From: Cristatella mucedo | Taxonomy: Eukaryota; Bryozoa; Phylactolaemata; Cristatellidae | Length of the DNA stretch: 64,000 nucleotides | Direction: 5' to 3' | NCBI GenBank assembly: GCA_009760855.2 | Contig: WPIO01000154.1 | Location: 551,001 to 615,000 of the forward strand | Shown: positions 33,506 through 45,019 of the stretch, in pieces | Layout: each line of letters opens with the position of its first letter | Position numbering within the stretch: position 1 is the first letter of the stretch | Program-made: the position numbers and the translations under genes | Notes under the pieces: model-generated | What the model saw: only the letters and a program-made list of their open reading frames with translations | Databases searched by the model: none | Told to the model about the DNA's origin: nothing

Positions 33506-33610
33506 CCACACGAAGAGTCCAAGTCTCGTATCTCGAAGGCACTCTTGTCACTGAATCGATTGTTGTTTACATCACTTAACACGGCTCCATAGCCAACACA
33601 AAATGGCGCT
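33506..33610 (-). other. LENG8: Probable non-coding exon 1 (5' UTR) of the LENG8-like gene
   Basis: The minus strand has a strong donor, TGTGG|GTAAGA, at 33504-33505, preceded by about 100 bases without an in-frame start to the exon-2 frame. ATGs in it hit stops within a few codons. The 5' boundary is a guess. Just upstream lie a CRE-like TGACGTCT (33613-33620, minus) and a YY1-like AAAATGGCG (33601-33608, plus), both common near animal housekeeping promoters. Confidence 0.55.
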
Positions 33611-33620
33611 TAAGACGTCA

Positions 33621-34440
33621 TCGACTCCGGGTAATTGTCGAGTACTAACAAATCCCTATTGAATACACATAAGTACAGACAGCTATATTTATTCTTATTA
33701 TTTTTATAAAAAATATTTTTAGAACTAATATTCACTGGTAACGGCGTGCCTTGCTACACAGTGGGCTGCAGGCGGACCTCAGAGTAGAAAACTCCCGGGT
33801 TTCCGCCCGAAGTACCGTCGAGAAGTCCACTTTACCAGTCCCTCTGATACATAGTTAATATTATGAGAAAAGAGAACTAGCTTATCCCCAGCGTCAGTTC
33901 TGATACAATGTAAGGGCCTTCAATTGGAAGGGATTTGGAGGCATACAACGTGAATTAATGGTCATACCCAGGCAAGCCCCAGGGGCTGATTGCGGCTGCC
34001 TTGCCAGGTTACCTGTCAGGAGATCTGGAGCTCTGTGTGTATCTCAATGCTTCAAAATACCGCAGCGGACGAGAACTTCCGATACGGTGCAGCTCTTGGT
34101 CACCCTCTACAGACCAATCGTCCATGGACTCAGGTCGCCAGATGTCCTGACACTTCCTAGAAAAGCAGCGCTTCATCGGCGACAATCGGTGCGTAAATCA
34201 CCTTCGGAGTCGGTTGTTGGTCGTCCTGCTGTTCCTATTCGTACCCCACGCAGCGTTTGCGCGCGCGCGTGTGTGTTAAGAAGCAATCTGCTTCCGCGGA
34301 ATGATCCACTACCTCGATGCGATTACAAGCATCAGCAATTATAGGTGGCGCTGAACCAAATTAAATGCTGATGAGCTAAGGCCACGAAGTAATTGAAGGG
34401 GTTCGACGAATAACTACAATCCACTCTAACTAGGCTAACA
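33621..34440. other. Upstream flank of the LENG8-like gene
   Basis: A 128-codon plus-strand open frame at 33958-34344 has no recognisable domain. Nothing else is seen. Confidence 0.4.
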
Positions 34441-36020
34441 TCGACCCGACATTGGCGCTGCAGAGCTCACATTTTGGGCTGATATTATAGAATACGTTCG
34501 ATTTTATCTAGCCACCAAATTTCATATCACTGTGCCCACGCCCACGTATGCAAATGAGCCTCAATGCCGGAGGCCTATACCGCAATCCACAGCAAGCTAT
34601 TTTAGTCTGCTTCAAATCCACCAAAAATCAGCTGCGAAAAGCTCTAACAAGTTTAAAATATCAAACTACGCTACGCGTACGATGTACCCAGAAAACTTTG
34701 CTCAATTCCGCTAACTCGTTCTCACGAAGTCCACTGAAAGAGCATTGCAGTGTCCCGGGCCAATACCGCAATCCACTGCACTCCACCGTGCAACGAAAGA
34801 AATCCTGTTCGTAAAGCTCTTTTTTTATTGCATGTCACAATACACTCTGCAAAAATTGCACTTAAGAAGTTTCACTTACATTGGCCCGGCCATGCTCATA
34901 CAATATGCTGCAATCGACTGCAGAAGTCCGGGCCACTACCGCAATCCACTTCAACCCACTGAATCCACCACACAAAAATTAGAAATAGATTTCGCCGAGC
35001 TCCAGTTTTTATTGCATATTAAATTGCACCGTATTTTGTATCCACCCACATAAAATATAAAAATTGTGCGTCTTCGCACCCAAGCAATTCGCGCGGCAAT
35101 CGCCTGAAATGACCTGGGAAAATACCGAAATCCACTCTATTCCACGATTGCAAATCATCCTCAAATCGCCATAGCGAAGCTCTAAATGACATTGCATATA
35201 AGACTAAACTCCTTCAAAGTGCACCCACACAATTTCGCTCCATTATGCAAACGCGTTCTCGTGCAATGCACTGCAATCGGCTACAATCAGGTCCGGGCAC
35301 AGCGACAAGAACGCCTACACTGGAAGCTCTAATTATGATTGCACGCTGCTCTAATATTGGGTTATGTACTCGCATAATTTCACTGTTATTACATTGACCA
35401 TTCTGCAGCAATGCACTGCAATCGTCTGCTATGGCCCAGGCCAGTACGTCAATCCACCGCAACCCGCTGCAAAATGAACAGAATGCGTACACTTTAAGCT
35501 CCAACGGTGATTGCACATTGCTCTAATCATCTGCTATTGTGTAATCGCACTATTTCATTACAATTGCCTCGACCATACGGCAGCAATACACTGCAATCAA
35601 TTGCGATGGCTCAGGCCAATATACTGCAATCTGATGCAAATTACCCTGAAATTGGTTAGCAATGCTCAAATTTTGAATGCATGTATAAGTCAACCACATA
35701 ATTTTAAGCAACTGCGCTCGTACAATCTCAGGTAATGCACGGCAAACTACGGCAACGGCTCGGCTAGAAGCAGCAATCCACTACCATCCGTGGTGAATCA
35801 ACCACAAATTGGCTGCACGAAGTGCCAATTGTCATTGCATTCACATTTCTTTGTACTAAAAGTGAAATCGTAGAACTTTAAAGCTATTGTGCATGTTAAA
35901 TTGTCAATAATGCATGGCAATCGACAGCGATGTCAGGGGCCATTACAGCAATCAGTGGCAAATCGACGAGAAATCGGTTGCTCCAAGTTCCAATTCTTAT
36001 TCGATGTAACATCTCACTTC
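34440..36020. repeat. Array of diverged ~175-bp tandem repeats
   Basis: About nine units carry the anchor (c)cgg(g)cca.ta(c).gcaatccac. Anchor positions are near 34581, 34767, 34940, 35126, 35302, 35447, 35624, 35771 and 35946, so the spacing is 186, 173, 186, about 176, about 145, 177, 147 and 175. Units also share attgca...actaca, a gaagctc(t)aa segment and gca(a/g)tgcactgcaatc before the anchor. Divergence is high. It ends in a CA microsatellite. I do not recognise the family. Confidence 0.8.
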
Positions 36021-36025
36021 TCGCG

Positions 36026-36157
<132 letters not shown>

Positions 36158-37140
36158 CACGTAGCTGTATACCGTAATGCGTGTGGAAAAGCCGAACAAA
36201 GTCTCTGAAGGGCCGGCTATCGCCGAGACAGCGTGCCGAACCAGGAACCGGATAAGGTAGCAAGCGAGGTACGTGGGAAACGGAAACATTAAGTAGAAAA
36301 GTAAGGATAAAAACGTCTCCCATTCTTTAAATTCATAAAAAACGGCGGATTTCCGCATTTTAAATGAAACATATCTGGAAAACGGCAGCAGGGGCTGGTT
36401 CTGACACCGACTCGACGTCCGCACTTATACTCCACGTCGTCTAGGCAGAACGCCAGAGCTATTAGTCAGCTGACACCCGTTTTAGAACGGTCCGTCCTGT
36501 CACTTTCACCGTGTCGCTATCAGAAAAGAAATTCGGTGCCGGATAAAATGATTACGGCTATCGAACGGTACCAGCCTGGCTTATCCCACAGACCACAACA
36601 GGACCACCCGGTGGCGGTAGTGGAATAGTCTGACGGCAGTGGGAGGATTTTAAATTAGCCTAGCAGAAGCCGCTCGATGTCAGCCGGCTGGCGACTTGAA
36701 TTCATACTTCAACATTCCCTCAATTCAGCTGAAGGGGATCGCTCCAAGAATATCCGCTAATGCAACAAGAAGTCTGCTCTCAGCAAAAATTAGGATCAAT
36801 GCACACATGCTTGCCGGACTCTGTGAGCTTCTAGAGCCACGGCAGCAGCGGCAGTCGTTCGTCACGTGGCCCACGCAACGCATTGCTGCTGGTGGTTTGC
36901 TCCACTCGGGTTGCTGGTCTCATTGCTTCACGGCTGCCTCGCTGTGCTAAGGTGATCCCGCGGGCCCGTCATTGAGGCCAATCGCAATCGCTATTCATTA
37001 CCCCTGGGCATCGAGCGACACACAGGGCGGCACCTAAGATATCACTCTGTTGTCATATGTCTCTTTCGGATGCACCGTGAACCTCTTACGGGTGTGGCTT
37101 GAGCTTCTCGATGACGAGTAGAAGTTAGAGGTTAGAGGTT
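36158..37140. other. No recognised gene
   Basis: Only small open frames. A short triplicated gttagaggtta-like stretch lies at 37123-37142, just before a LINE-B copy. Confidence 0.4.
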
Positions 37141-37141
37141 A

Positions 37142-37510
37142 GCCCTTGACTGTCCCATTCCTCCGCTTAAAGACAGTTGGCGACAGAAGCTTTAGCTCTG
37201 CAGGTCCTAGACTGTGGAACTCGCTTCCACAATTCTTACGCAACGACAACTACTCTCCAACTGCCGACTATGGCACATTTTTTTCAGCGGTCCTGAACTG
37301 CTACTTCTATGCTACTCACTACCTCAACTGCTCTCCTGACTCTGCTATGCTTCCCACTTTCTCTTTGTTGCGTGAGACGAAGTCTGTTGGCTACCGAATG
37401 CGTACCGAAAGCCGCTTAGGCTGTGAGTGGGCTATACAAAACTCTCCTGCGTAACACCCACATGGTCTTTATGACTTTGTGGAGTTACTGACGGAGATAC
37501 ATTACAGTAC
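37142..37510 (+). mobile_element. LINE-B 3' fragment
   Basis: A 102-codon frame from 37146 reads TVPFLRLKTVGDRSFSSAGP through ETKSVGYRM to AIQNSPA, then the LINE-B 3' UTR and a tacattacag tail. It forms an inverted pair with the copy at 37723. Confidence 0.92.
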
Positions 37511-37722
37511 TGTCGTTTGTGCTTTCATTGGATTGCAAATTCGTCGTGGCAATAATTGCGCCTTAGCTATACCGGCAGAAATAGGTCTATTAAGTAGCTA
37601 AAAATATCTATTAAATGGCTATGGTAATTTTCAGACGATATACAGGTGAGACAGAAGGCTTCCGTGAATGAGTTTCCATCTAAAGAGCTACTGTTCACGG
37701 CGAGTGATGAATTTCTTCTACC

Positions 37723-38215
37723 ATATGTATGTATGTATCTCCGTCAGTAACTCCACAAAGTCATAAAGACCATGTGGGTGTTACGCAGGAGAGTTTTGTA
37801 TAGCCCACTCACAGCCTAAGCGGCTTTCGGTACGCATTCGGTAGCCAACAGACTTCGTCTCACGAAACAAAGAGAAAGTAGGAAGCATAGCAGAGTTAGG
37901 AGAGCAGTCGACGTAGTGAGTAGCATAGAAGTAGCAGTTCAGGACCGCTGAAAAAGATGTGCCATAGTCGGCAGTTGGAGAGTAGATGTCGTCTCGTAAG
38001 AATTGTGGAAGCGAGTTCCACGGTTTAGCACCTGCAGAGCTAAAGCTTCTGTCGCCAACTGTCTTTAAGCAGAGGAATGGGACAGCTAATTTATCTTCCA
38101 CACAGGACCTGAGGGCGCGAACAGGCTGAAACTGGTGCAGCAGTTCTATGGACGTTGAGCCTTGCCGACATTGTTTCTTGATAAGTGACAATCGTATACT
38201 TATAGCACAGATAAC
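37723..38215 (-). mobile_element. LINE-B 3' fragment, inverted
   Basis: Begins on plus with a (TATG)n/TATCTCCGTCAG tail. The 153-codon minus frame ends with the same C-terminal block (VEDKLAVPFLCLKTVGDRSF ... AIQNSPA) and extends further 5' (HQFQPVRALRSC). Confidence 0.92.
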
Positions 38216-38399
38216 CAAGTTGATATAAAATGCAAGGAACATGAATGTTCTGCGATCTCATATGATTTGCAGTGTTTCTTCAAATATTATCCTCTACATG
38301 CAAAACATCCGTGTAGTCGAGCTTTGAGCTGAGCACGTTAGTATGTAGAAAGGAAAAAGTGGATATCCATCCTAGCTCTTTCAGCAAAGGAGACACGTG

Positions 38400-38960
38400 A
38401 TCAAGCCTCTATTTCAAACTAGCCGTGAATTCATGTGGCAGCCGCGACACTCACGACAGATAAGCCTAACTGCTGATTTTTTCACAAGCTGTAGGTACCT
38501 GATTGCACACGCCGGTAGACTAGCAAGCAGTGAGAGTAAGCTACAGAAGTCAAGACAGGCTGTCGGAAATGCATGGACCAATTTATATGTTGTATCCCTG
38601 TCTAAACAAGCCAGCATTTTTGCAATGCTATGTAGCTGAAATTAGGCAGACCTAACTATGGAGCTGATGCAGTCGTTAAATAATAATAATAATACACTTG
38701 ATAAATAAAATAAAAGGTCACTTTGGAACAGGACACCTAGATTTCGTGCAGATTCAACAGGAGATATGCTAACAGAGCCATCTGTGCGTTAAAATTTCCA
38801 ATTTCTGAATCACGCATAGTTTTCCCATAACTAGTAAGTTGGTTTTATTACTATTCAGTTTAAGAAAGTTTGCTGCTTTCCGTGCGTGTATGTTGCCAAT
38901 ACAGGCAGCAAGGAAGTCGGGAGAATTCGACGTGGTGGAAATGCCGTCAGCGAATCTCTC
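38400..38960 (-). mobile_element. LINE-A fragment, 3' side of an interrupted copy
   Basis: Minus frames give LACLDRDTTYKLVHAF and SLPACAIRYLQLVKKSAVRL, followed upstream by the NLGV.F and NFLKLN-like positions in broken frames near 38700-38870. A short (ATA)n stretch at 38683-38694 interrupts it. Confidence 0.78.
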
Positions 38961-39399
38961 ATCTCGGGCATCTGAGAGTGACCTCGCACAGCTGGCAGCC
39001 GGGGGGGGGGGCCCAGCAGTGTGGGACGCGTGCTTCTGTCCATCTCGCTGCAGACTCGGCCTACTCGGCTACCTTAACCGCCGGCGTCGCCAGGGAATTG
39101 CTGACAGCCTTCTAGCAAGCTGCCCTTTTCCGGCTACTCTAAAGGCATCCAGAGCAGCTTTCTAATAATAGTAGCTCTTCATTGGATTAGGATTAGGAGG
39201 AGCTAAAAAGTTATCCAAACGTACTCACTCAACGTTTTACTGCGGACCGGCCCTGTACCCTACCAGGAACGACTTAACTGAATGTTAACTTACTGATGAT
39301 CATTTGCTCGGACTAGGCTACAGGTCGCCACTGCTGGGGGAGATCTACAGAGCTAAAGAGTTGTCTCATGTAAATCTCTAATTTACCCTCATAAACTTT
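38961..39399. other. Insertion-like spacer inside a LINE-A copy
   Basis: GC-richer stretch with a G-run at 39001-39010 and no LINE similarity. LINE-A sequence resumes upstream of it (39400 onward), so it looks like foreign DNA inserted in the element. Confidence 0.4.
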
Positions 39400-40400
39400 T
39401 AAAACGTTTACAAGACGAGAGATGGTGGAACTTGTTTGTGCACCTGCGGCTTCTGCTGTAACTAGCGAAGCGCCTGACACTAATGCGCGTGGTCGAAGGC
39501 TGGGAGAGATCAAAGTAAAGGTACAACTGAGTGCCATCTGCGAGGAGGTGAAAGCCTAGGTTGTGCTTAGCGATCACATCGGCAAAAGGGAGAGTAAAAA
39601 CCGTGGAAAGAACGGGACCGAGTAAATCCCTGAGGTATCCCATACTTCTGAGGTTCCTCGAAGAATCTTTTTCCATTCACATCAATACTCTGAAGTCTTA
39701 CACTGAGATAACACTTGAACCATTGCAGAGCAGTGCCAGTAATGCCCAGCCGAGATGAGAGGCGCTTAAGAAAGACTCGGGGATCGATGGTATCAAAAGC
39801 TGCCGAAAGATCGAGCAAAACAAGCGGTGCTTTCTACTACAGCCTTTTTGAAAGGTTCTGGGCATGGGCTGAGGCTAATGACATGTTAATGATGTTAGTT
39901 ATGCATGGCAGCAACAGATCAGTGCAAGAAGAAGCAGGACAGTGGGAATAGGTCCCAGATGACTAGTTGTCTTCTTTGATTGGGAAATGAACTTCAGGTC
40001 GAGGTCACAAGTAGCCTCCTTGGATGTAGACATTGAGGTGGTGCATGGAGTTGAGGGACAGGATTCAGGAGGGATGCTGTAATCATAGGGAAGGACTCTG
40101 ATCTTGTCTATCATGTTGGCGAATAAACTAGCGAGCAATCAGCTAGATCATCAAAAGGATCACTAAAGAATGAACTAACCAGGGAGCGGTTAAGAAGATG
40201 GTTGATCGTCATCAGCATTTTTGGATTGTGCATCTGTGGTTCAATAATTTTTCTTATATAGAAGCTAGACTTGGCCTATGCTAGGATCGCTTGTTACGAT
40301 CTACAGTAGTCCTCGTGTGCCTGTCGATCGAAAAGCCAGCCCTGATCTTTGGTATACTTTTTCAAGATAATATAATTCATTTTGCACGAAGTAGATTGCA
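39400..40400 (-). mobile_element. LINE-A fragment, RT core and upstream
   Basis: Minus frames read LDLSAAFDTIDPRVFLKRLS, QWFKCYLSVRLQSIDVNGKR and GFHLLADGTQLYLYFD (the usual ADDT catalytic motif is here ADGT), plus a more 5' linker (FANMIDKIRVLPYD). The copy reaches further 5' than most. Frameshifts are present, and the changed ADD motif alone would disable it. Confidence 0.82.
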
Positions 40401-41089
40401 CTTAGTAGACCTAGCTAGTTTTATGTCTGCGGGTAGACCAAAGACCGTCTCGCCAGTGTCGTGGTACTGAATGACCTGTTAGGAAAGATGGAAGTTGCAT
40501 GATGGAGGGTGAAGGTGAAGGTGCATGGGTGAAGAACAGAAAGTAAAGACCTGTGTGCACAAAGAGCAGACAGATTCATTATGTGATTCCGAAAACGAAG
40601 GCTAGTTGACATTTGGACGAGAAAAAACAGGGAAAATATATCAATTGTATCATGAAGTGTACTCCTATAGAGCATGGATGTAAATACGCGTACATATCTT
40701 CATATATTACTCTAAAGAGGCAAAGTGTCAGACTCGAACATTGAAAAATGGATTTGCTCCTGAGAACGGTATTGCTCTGAAAGATGAAGATTTTTAAGAT
40801 GAGCAAAGATGTATTCTCCATGGATTCTCAGCGTTATCATTAGAGTTATCATATCCAAATGTCAAAAGTCCAATCCGGATGCACTGGGCTAGAGAGAACA
40901 CATGCAAAGATGCTGACATGAGTGGCAGGTAGTTATGTGGACCAATTTAAGTTCAGCATTTGCTGAGCATGGGAGAGGAATGTGAAACATGTCGTCTGGT
41001 GTCGGGCTGCTGCACAGCATCTGGTACCTAAACTCCTTATATCTCTGAATAAATTATGAAGCAGCATGTGAATGCACGTATATCCATAT
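40401..41089. other. No recognised gene
   Basis: AT-rich, with short minus-strand open frames that are not recognised. Confidence 0.4.
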
Positions 41090-42360
41090 TAAACTTGCGA
41101 AGACGAGATCTAGCAGCTGCCTTTGACACTATTGATCAAGATGTCCTACTTGAACGATTGGAAACAACGATTGGTCTGGCGGACGAAGCCCTGGTGTGGT
41201 TTAAATCGTACTTATCTGATCACGTTCAATCCGTGTCATGTGGGGGTTAGGTCTCACACACGAGACGGGTCACCTGTCGAGTCCCTCAAGGGTCCGTCCT
41301 CGGTCGCTTGCAGAACTCCATTTATACTCAACTTCTGGGAAAATTTATAAAGGCTCATGGAATAGGATTTCACTTTCATGCTGACGATACTCAGCTGTAT
41401 TTGTCATTCAAACCGTCGGAATCTGCTGCAGCAATTGGGAAACTGAATGCTTGCCTTGCCGAAATTCGATCCTGGATGTTGGAAAATTTCTTGAAACTAA
41501 ATGACGATAAAACCAAACTGCTGCTCATAGGTCAACCTAAGCATGTGGCTGGATTAAATGGCTTTCCGCTTCTAATATGCGATGCTGTTGTGCGACCACG
41601 TGTTCGAAATTTAGGTGTCGTTTCCTATTGCTGCCTAAACTTGATAAGCTTCATTCAGAAGACTGCTTCTACACCTAGCCATCACATCTGATCCCTATCT
41701 AAGATAAGGAGCTGTCTCCCATGGTGGCTTGCAAAAACCTTAACCAGCTCTTTAGTTCTGTTTCAGCTTGATTGTTGTAATTCCCTTTTGGCTGGGCTAC
41801 CAAAAAAGGCAACTAGGCCACTGCAAATGGCAATACATATGGCTGCAAGGCTAGTTTTCAAGTCACAGAGGTTTAACCACACGTCTCCTTTGCTAATTAT
41901 AGTATGGCTGCTGGTTGATCAACGGATAAAGAGCAAAGCACTTACACTGACCTACAAGGCCCACCTGAGCTTGGCTTTTCAATACCTAGCTGAACTGCTG
42001 CACCAGTGTCAGCCTCCTCGTGCCCTCACATTCTGTATGGACAATAAATTAGCTGTTCCATTCCTTGGCTTAAAGACCGTTGGCGACAGAAGCTTTAGCT
42101 CTGCAGGTCCTAGGCTGTGGAACTCGCTTCCACGATTCTTGCGAAACGACAACTACTCTCTTGCTGCCGACTATCGCTCATCCTTTCCAGGGGTCCTGAG
42201 CTGATACATCCATGCTACTCACTACCTCAACTGCTCTCCTGACTTAGCGATGCTTCACACTTTCTCTTTGTTGCGTGAGGTGAAGTCCGTTGGCTACCGA
42301 ATGGGTACCGAAAGCCGCTTAAGCTGTGAGTGTGCTATGCAAAACTCTCCTGCACAACAA
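41090..42360 (+). mobile_element. LINE-B, longest copy (RT to 3' end)
   Basis: Plus frames read LAAAFDTIDQDVLLERLE ... ALVWFKSYLSDHVQSV, then GIGFHFHADDTQLYLSFKPS with an intact ADD motif, NFLKLNDDKTKLLLIG, and the C-terminal block (MDNKLAVPFLGLKTVGDRSF, SSAGPRLWNSLPRFLRND). It ends with the LINE-B 3' UTR. Frames change at least three times. LINE-B is thus a relative of LINE-A, of the same CR1/L2-like type, but with a different 3' end. Confidence 0.9.
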
Positions 42361-42362
42361 CC

Positions 42363-43920
42363 AATAATAATAATAATAACAATAATAATGCATTTGATAA
42401 AGCGCCCTCAGAGAACTTAATCTCTTTCCAGGCGCTTTACATTTGCTGCAAAGGGACATGCAATTGAATCGTAAGTAAAATCATGCTTGAAAAACAAACA
42501 AAGTGAATAATATGGTTATGGGTGACATGCACAGGGTCAGCATGCAAATGTGGTTAGTGGCAGCATGCACAGTGTCAGCACGCATAAGCACATCAAGGAC
42601 GAATCACAGGGACCCACTATATGCTGTCCTTAATAGGTGTGTTTTTAAGTTCCTTTTAAATGTCGTCAGGTCGGGGGATGTTCTGACGCAGGTCGGGAGG
42701 GAGTTCCAGGCTGTGGGAGCATATGAACTAAATTCGCGGTCTCCAAAGGATTTGAGGTTTGTACAAGGTATTTGTAGACTGTTGGATTCCGAAAAGCAGG
42801 TGTTACGATGCTTGGCCCGATGGGGTAGTATATCTGAAAGATAGGCTGGAGCCATAGAATGAAGGGACCTAAAAGTCAGCGACAAAACCTTAAAGTCAAT
42901 CCGTTGCTTTACAGGTAGCCAGTGCAGGTCGGCGAGAAATGGAGTAATGTGGCAACTGCGACGCTCACGACAGACAAGCCTAGCTGCAGAGTTTTGCACC
43001 AGCTGCAATCGCCCGATCGTACATGCTGGTAGGCCAGCGAGCAGTGAGTTGCAGAAGTCGAAACGGGATGTCACGAATGCATGGACCAACTTGGACGTAG
43101 TATCCTTATCTAAACAAGCTCGAATTTCAGCAATGTTATGAAGCTGAAAATAGGCAGATTTGACTGTGGAGCTGATATGGTTGTCTAACGAGAGGTCGCT
43201 TTGGAATATGACACCTAGATTTCGAGCTGATTCAACAATAGATGTGCTGGGAGAGCCAATTTTGAGAGTCAGCCTTTCCAATCTCTGAATCACACTGGGT
43301 TTGCCCATAACTAGTAAGTTAGTTTTGTCATCGTTTAGTTTTAGAAAATTTGCTGCCATCCATGTGCAGATGTCATCAATGCAAGCAGCAAGTGAGTTTA
43401 GAGAATTTGAGGTGCTCGAAGGCTGGGTGGGATCAAAGCAAAGGTACAACTGAGTGTCATCCGCATAGAAGTGAAAGCCTAGATTGTGCTTGGCAATCAC
43501 ATCAGCAAGAGGGAGAGTATAAACCGTGAAAAGAACCGGACCTAGCACGGAGCCCTGAGGTACTCCATATTTCAGAGGTACTTCAGATGATCTTTGTCCA
43601 TTCACGTCAATACTCTGGAGTCTCCCACTGAGATAGGACCTGAACCACTGCAGAGCAGTGCCAGTGATGCCCAGGCGAGATGAGAGGCGCTCTAGAAGAA
43701 CTTTGTGATCGATGTATCAAAAGCTGCCGAAAGATCAAGCAAAACAGGCAGAGACACTCTACCCATGTCTGCATTCCTAAGTAGGTCGTTGTATACCCTA
43801 AGCAATGCTGATTCTGTGGAGTGACTAGCTCTAAAGCCAGGCTGGAACTTACTAGGAAAGTGTGAGGTTTCGATATATGAGTTCAGCTGGTCTGCCACGA
43901 CCCGTTCCAGTGTCTTTGAC
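42363..43920 (-). mobile_element. LINE-A, best preserved copy (333-codon open stretch)
   Basis: The minus-strand frame 42604-43605 is open for 333 codons: [40 protein letters not shown] (intact ADD), [72 protein letters not shown] and [18 protein letters not shown]. Upstream, FQPGFRASHSTESALLRVYN and LDLSAAFD are in frame shift. A 3' UTR and (ATT)n tail follow (42363-42392 on plus). It is truncated before the endonuclease, so it is dead but probably young. Confidence 0.95.
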
Positions 43921-43990
43921 CAAATAGTCTTTATGGCTTCATGGAGTTACAGACGGAGATACACTACAGTACATTACATTACATTCAAAG
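43921..43990 (+). mobile_element. LINE-B 3' tail only
   Basis: Reads tctttatggcttcatggagttacagacggagatacactacagtacattacattacattc, the LINE-B end, joined directly to the 5' truncation point of the inverted LINE-A. Confidence 0.8.
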
Positions 43991-44284
43991 ACTAAGTGAC
44001 GTCAAGCGGAAGAACAACTCAGTTGCATCCGACGCCTGCGTGGCTTTCGGCATGCATTTCAGTGGCTGACACACTTTTGCTCTCGCGCTGCGAAGAGAAA
44101 GTAAAGTATAAAGAAAGAGAAAGTAAAGTATATACGAGGCTGAGCCAGAAGAACAGCATGAGCCAGCAGCCTTCTAAGGAGCATCACTCATTTCAACAGG
44201 ACTGCTTTCAAGGGCCACTAGAGTCGGCAGCAATGGATGAGCTTTTGCTTCATGGGAGATTTGGGAGTAATTATTATAAGAAAA
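43991..44284. other. Unassigned spacer
   Basis: A 100-codon plus frame (43996-44298) of no recognisable kind, with an imperfect direct repeat aagagaaagtaaagtata at about 44092-44130. Confidence 0.4.
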
Positions 44285-44450
44285 ATTCATTTGCATAGCG
44301 CCCTAAGATAACTTAATTTGTATCCGGCGCGGTTCACATATGCCACGGGGTTCGAGCCCACGACCTCGGCGATCAAATACTTTAACCTTGACCTCGGTCG
44401 GAGTAAGCACCTTAACCTCTGGGCCAAACAAGGCTGCGCAAGCCTAGCTC
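44285..44450 (-). mobile_element. SINE-2 copy
   Basis: Minus strand: tail side ttcatttgcatagcgcccta, body cacatatgccacggggttcgagcccacgacctc (box B) and box A side. The segment aaatactttaaccttgacctcggtcggagt occurs again at about 44567, after an inserted LINE-B-like piece, and looks like a duplicated flank. Confidence 0.78.
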
Positions 44451-44566
44451 TCGCGGAGCCAAAGCTGCTGTCTTCCGCAGCCTTGTAATGAGAGAATGGT
44501 GTTTAGAGCTAGATTGTAGTCCTGGGTGGATTTGAGGGCACGAAGAGCTTGAAGCCGGTGAAGGAA
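44451..44566 (-). mobile_element. LINE-B-like fragment between SINE-2 duplicates
   Basis: The minus frame gives LFVPSNPPRTT...NTILSLQGC...QLWLRE-like sequence, similar in layout to the LINE-B segment QPVRALRSC..NKLAVPFL..L.....RSFSS. It is flanked by copies of about 30 bases of SINE-2. Confidence 0.45.
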
Positions 44567-44610
44567 ATACTTTAACCTTGACCTCGGTCGGAGTGAGCGC
44601 CGATATGGTG

Positions 44611-44910
44611 AAGAAATTCAAGCGAGGCACGGATGGGCAAAGTCGTGGCTAGAGGAATGAGTCAGATAATAGGTTTTTCCCCTCAGATCAGCCGATTGAT
44701 CTCTCTGCTGATCAGTTGACCCATAGCAGCTCCAAAGAAAAAAACGTGACTAGAATTATTTCTTGCATTTTCTAACCAGAGCTGTAACCATATTCACCCT
44801 CGACTATGTAGGCTCATGGGATTATTTTGGTAGCACTGCCAATATTGAATTACGTTATTCAAATCTAGACACAGCCATAATTTTCTGCCGTGATAACCAA
44901 CTGCGGAGCT
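44611..44910. other. Unassigned spacer
   Basis: About 300 bases; nothing recognised. Confidence 0.4.
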
Positions 44911-45019
44911 GAGCCGTGATGGCTCACTAGGTAAGGTGGTTGCTTTTCACGACCTCGTTCTCGAGGTTGTGGGTTTGAATCCTGCAGTGAGCGATTCTTT
45001 ATTGCCACTGCAAGCGGCG

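Noticed and set aside
33958-34344. 128-codon plus frame upstream of the LENG8-like gene as a divergent partner gene
   Set aside because: No recognisable domain, and no promoter or splice features beyond chance.
34440-36020. CRISPR-like array
   Set aside because: The repeats are 145-186 bases, strongly diverged and lack constant short repeats with unique spacers; the genome is eukaryotic.
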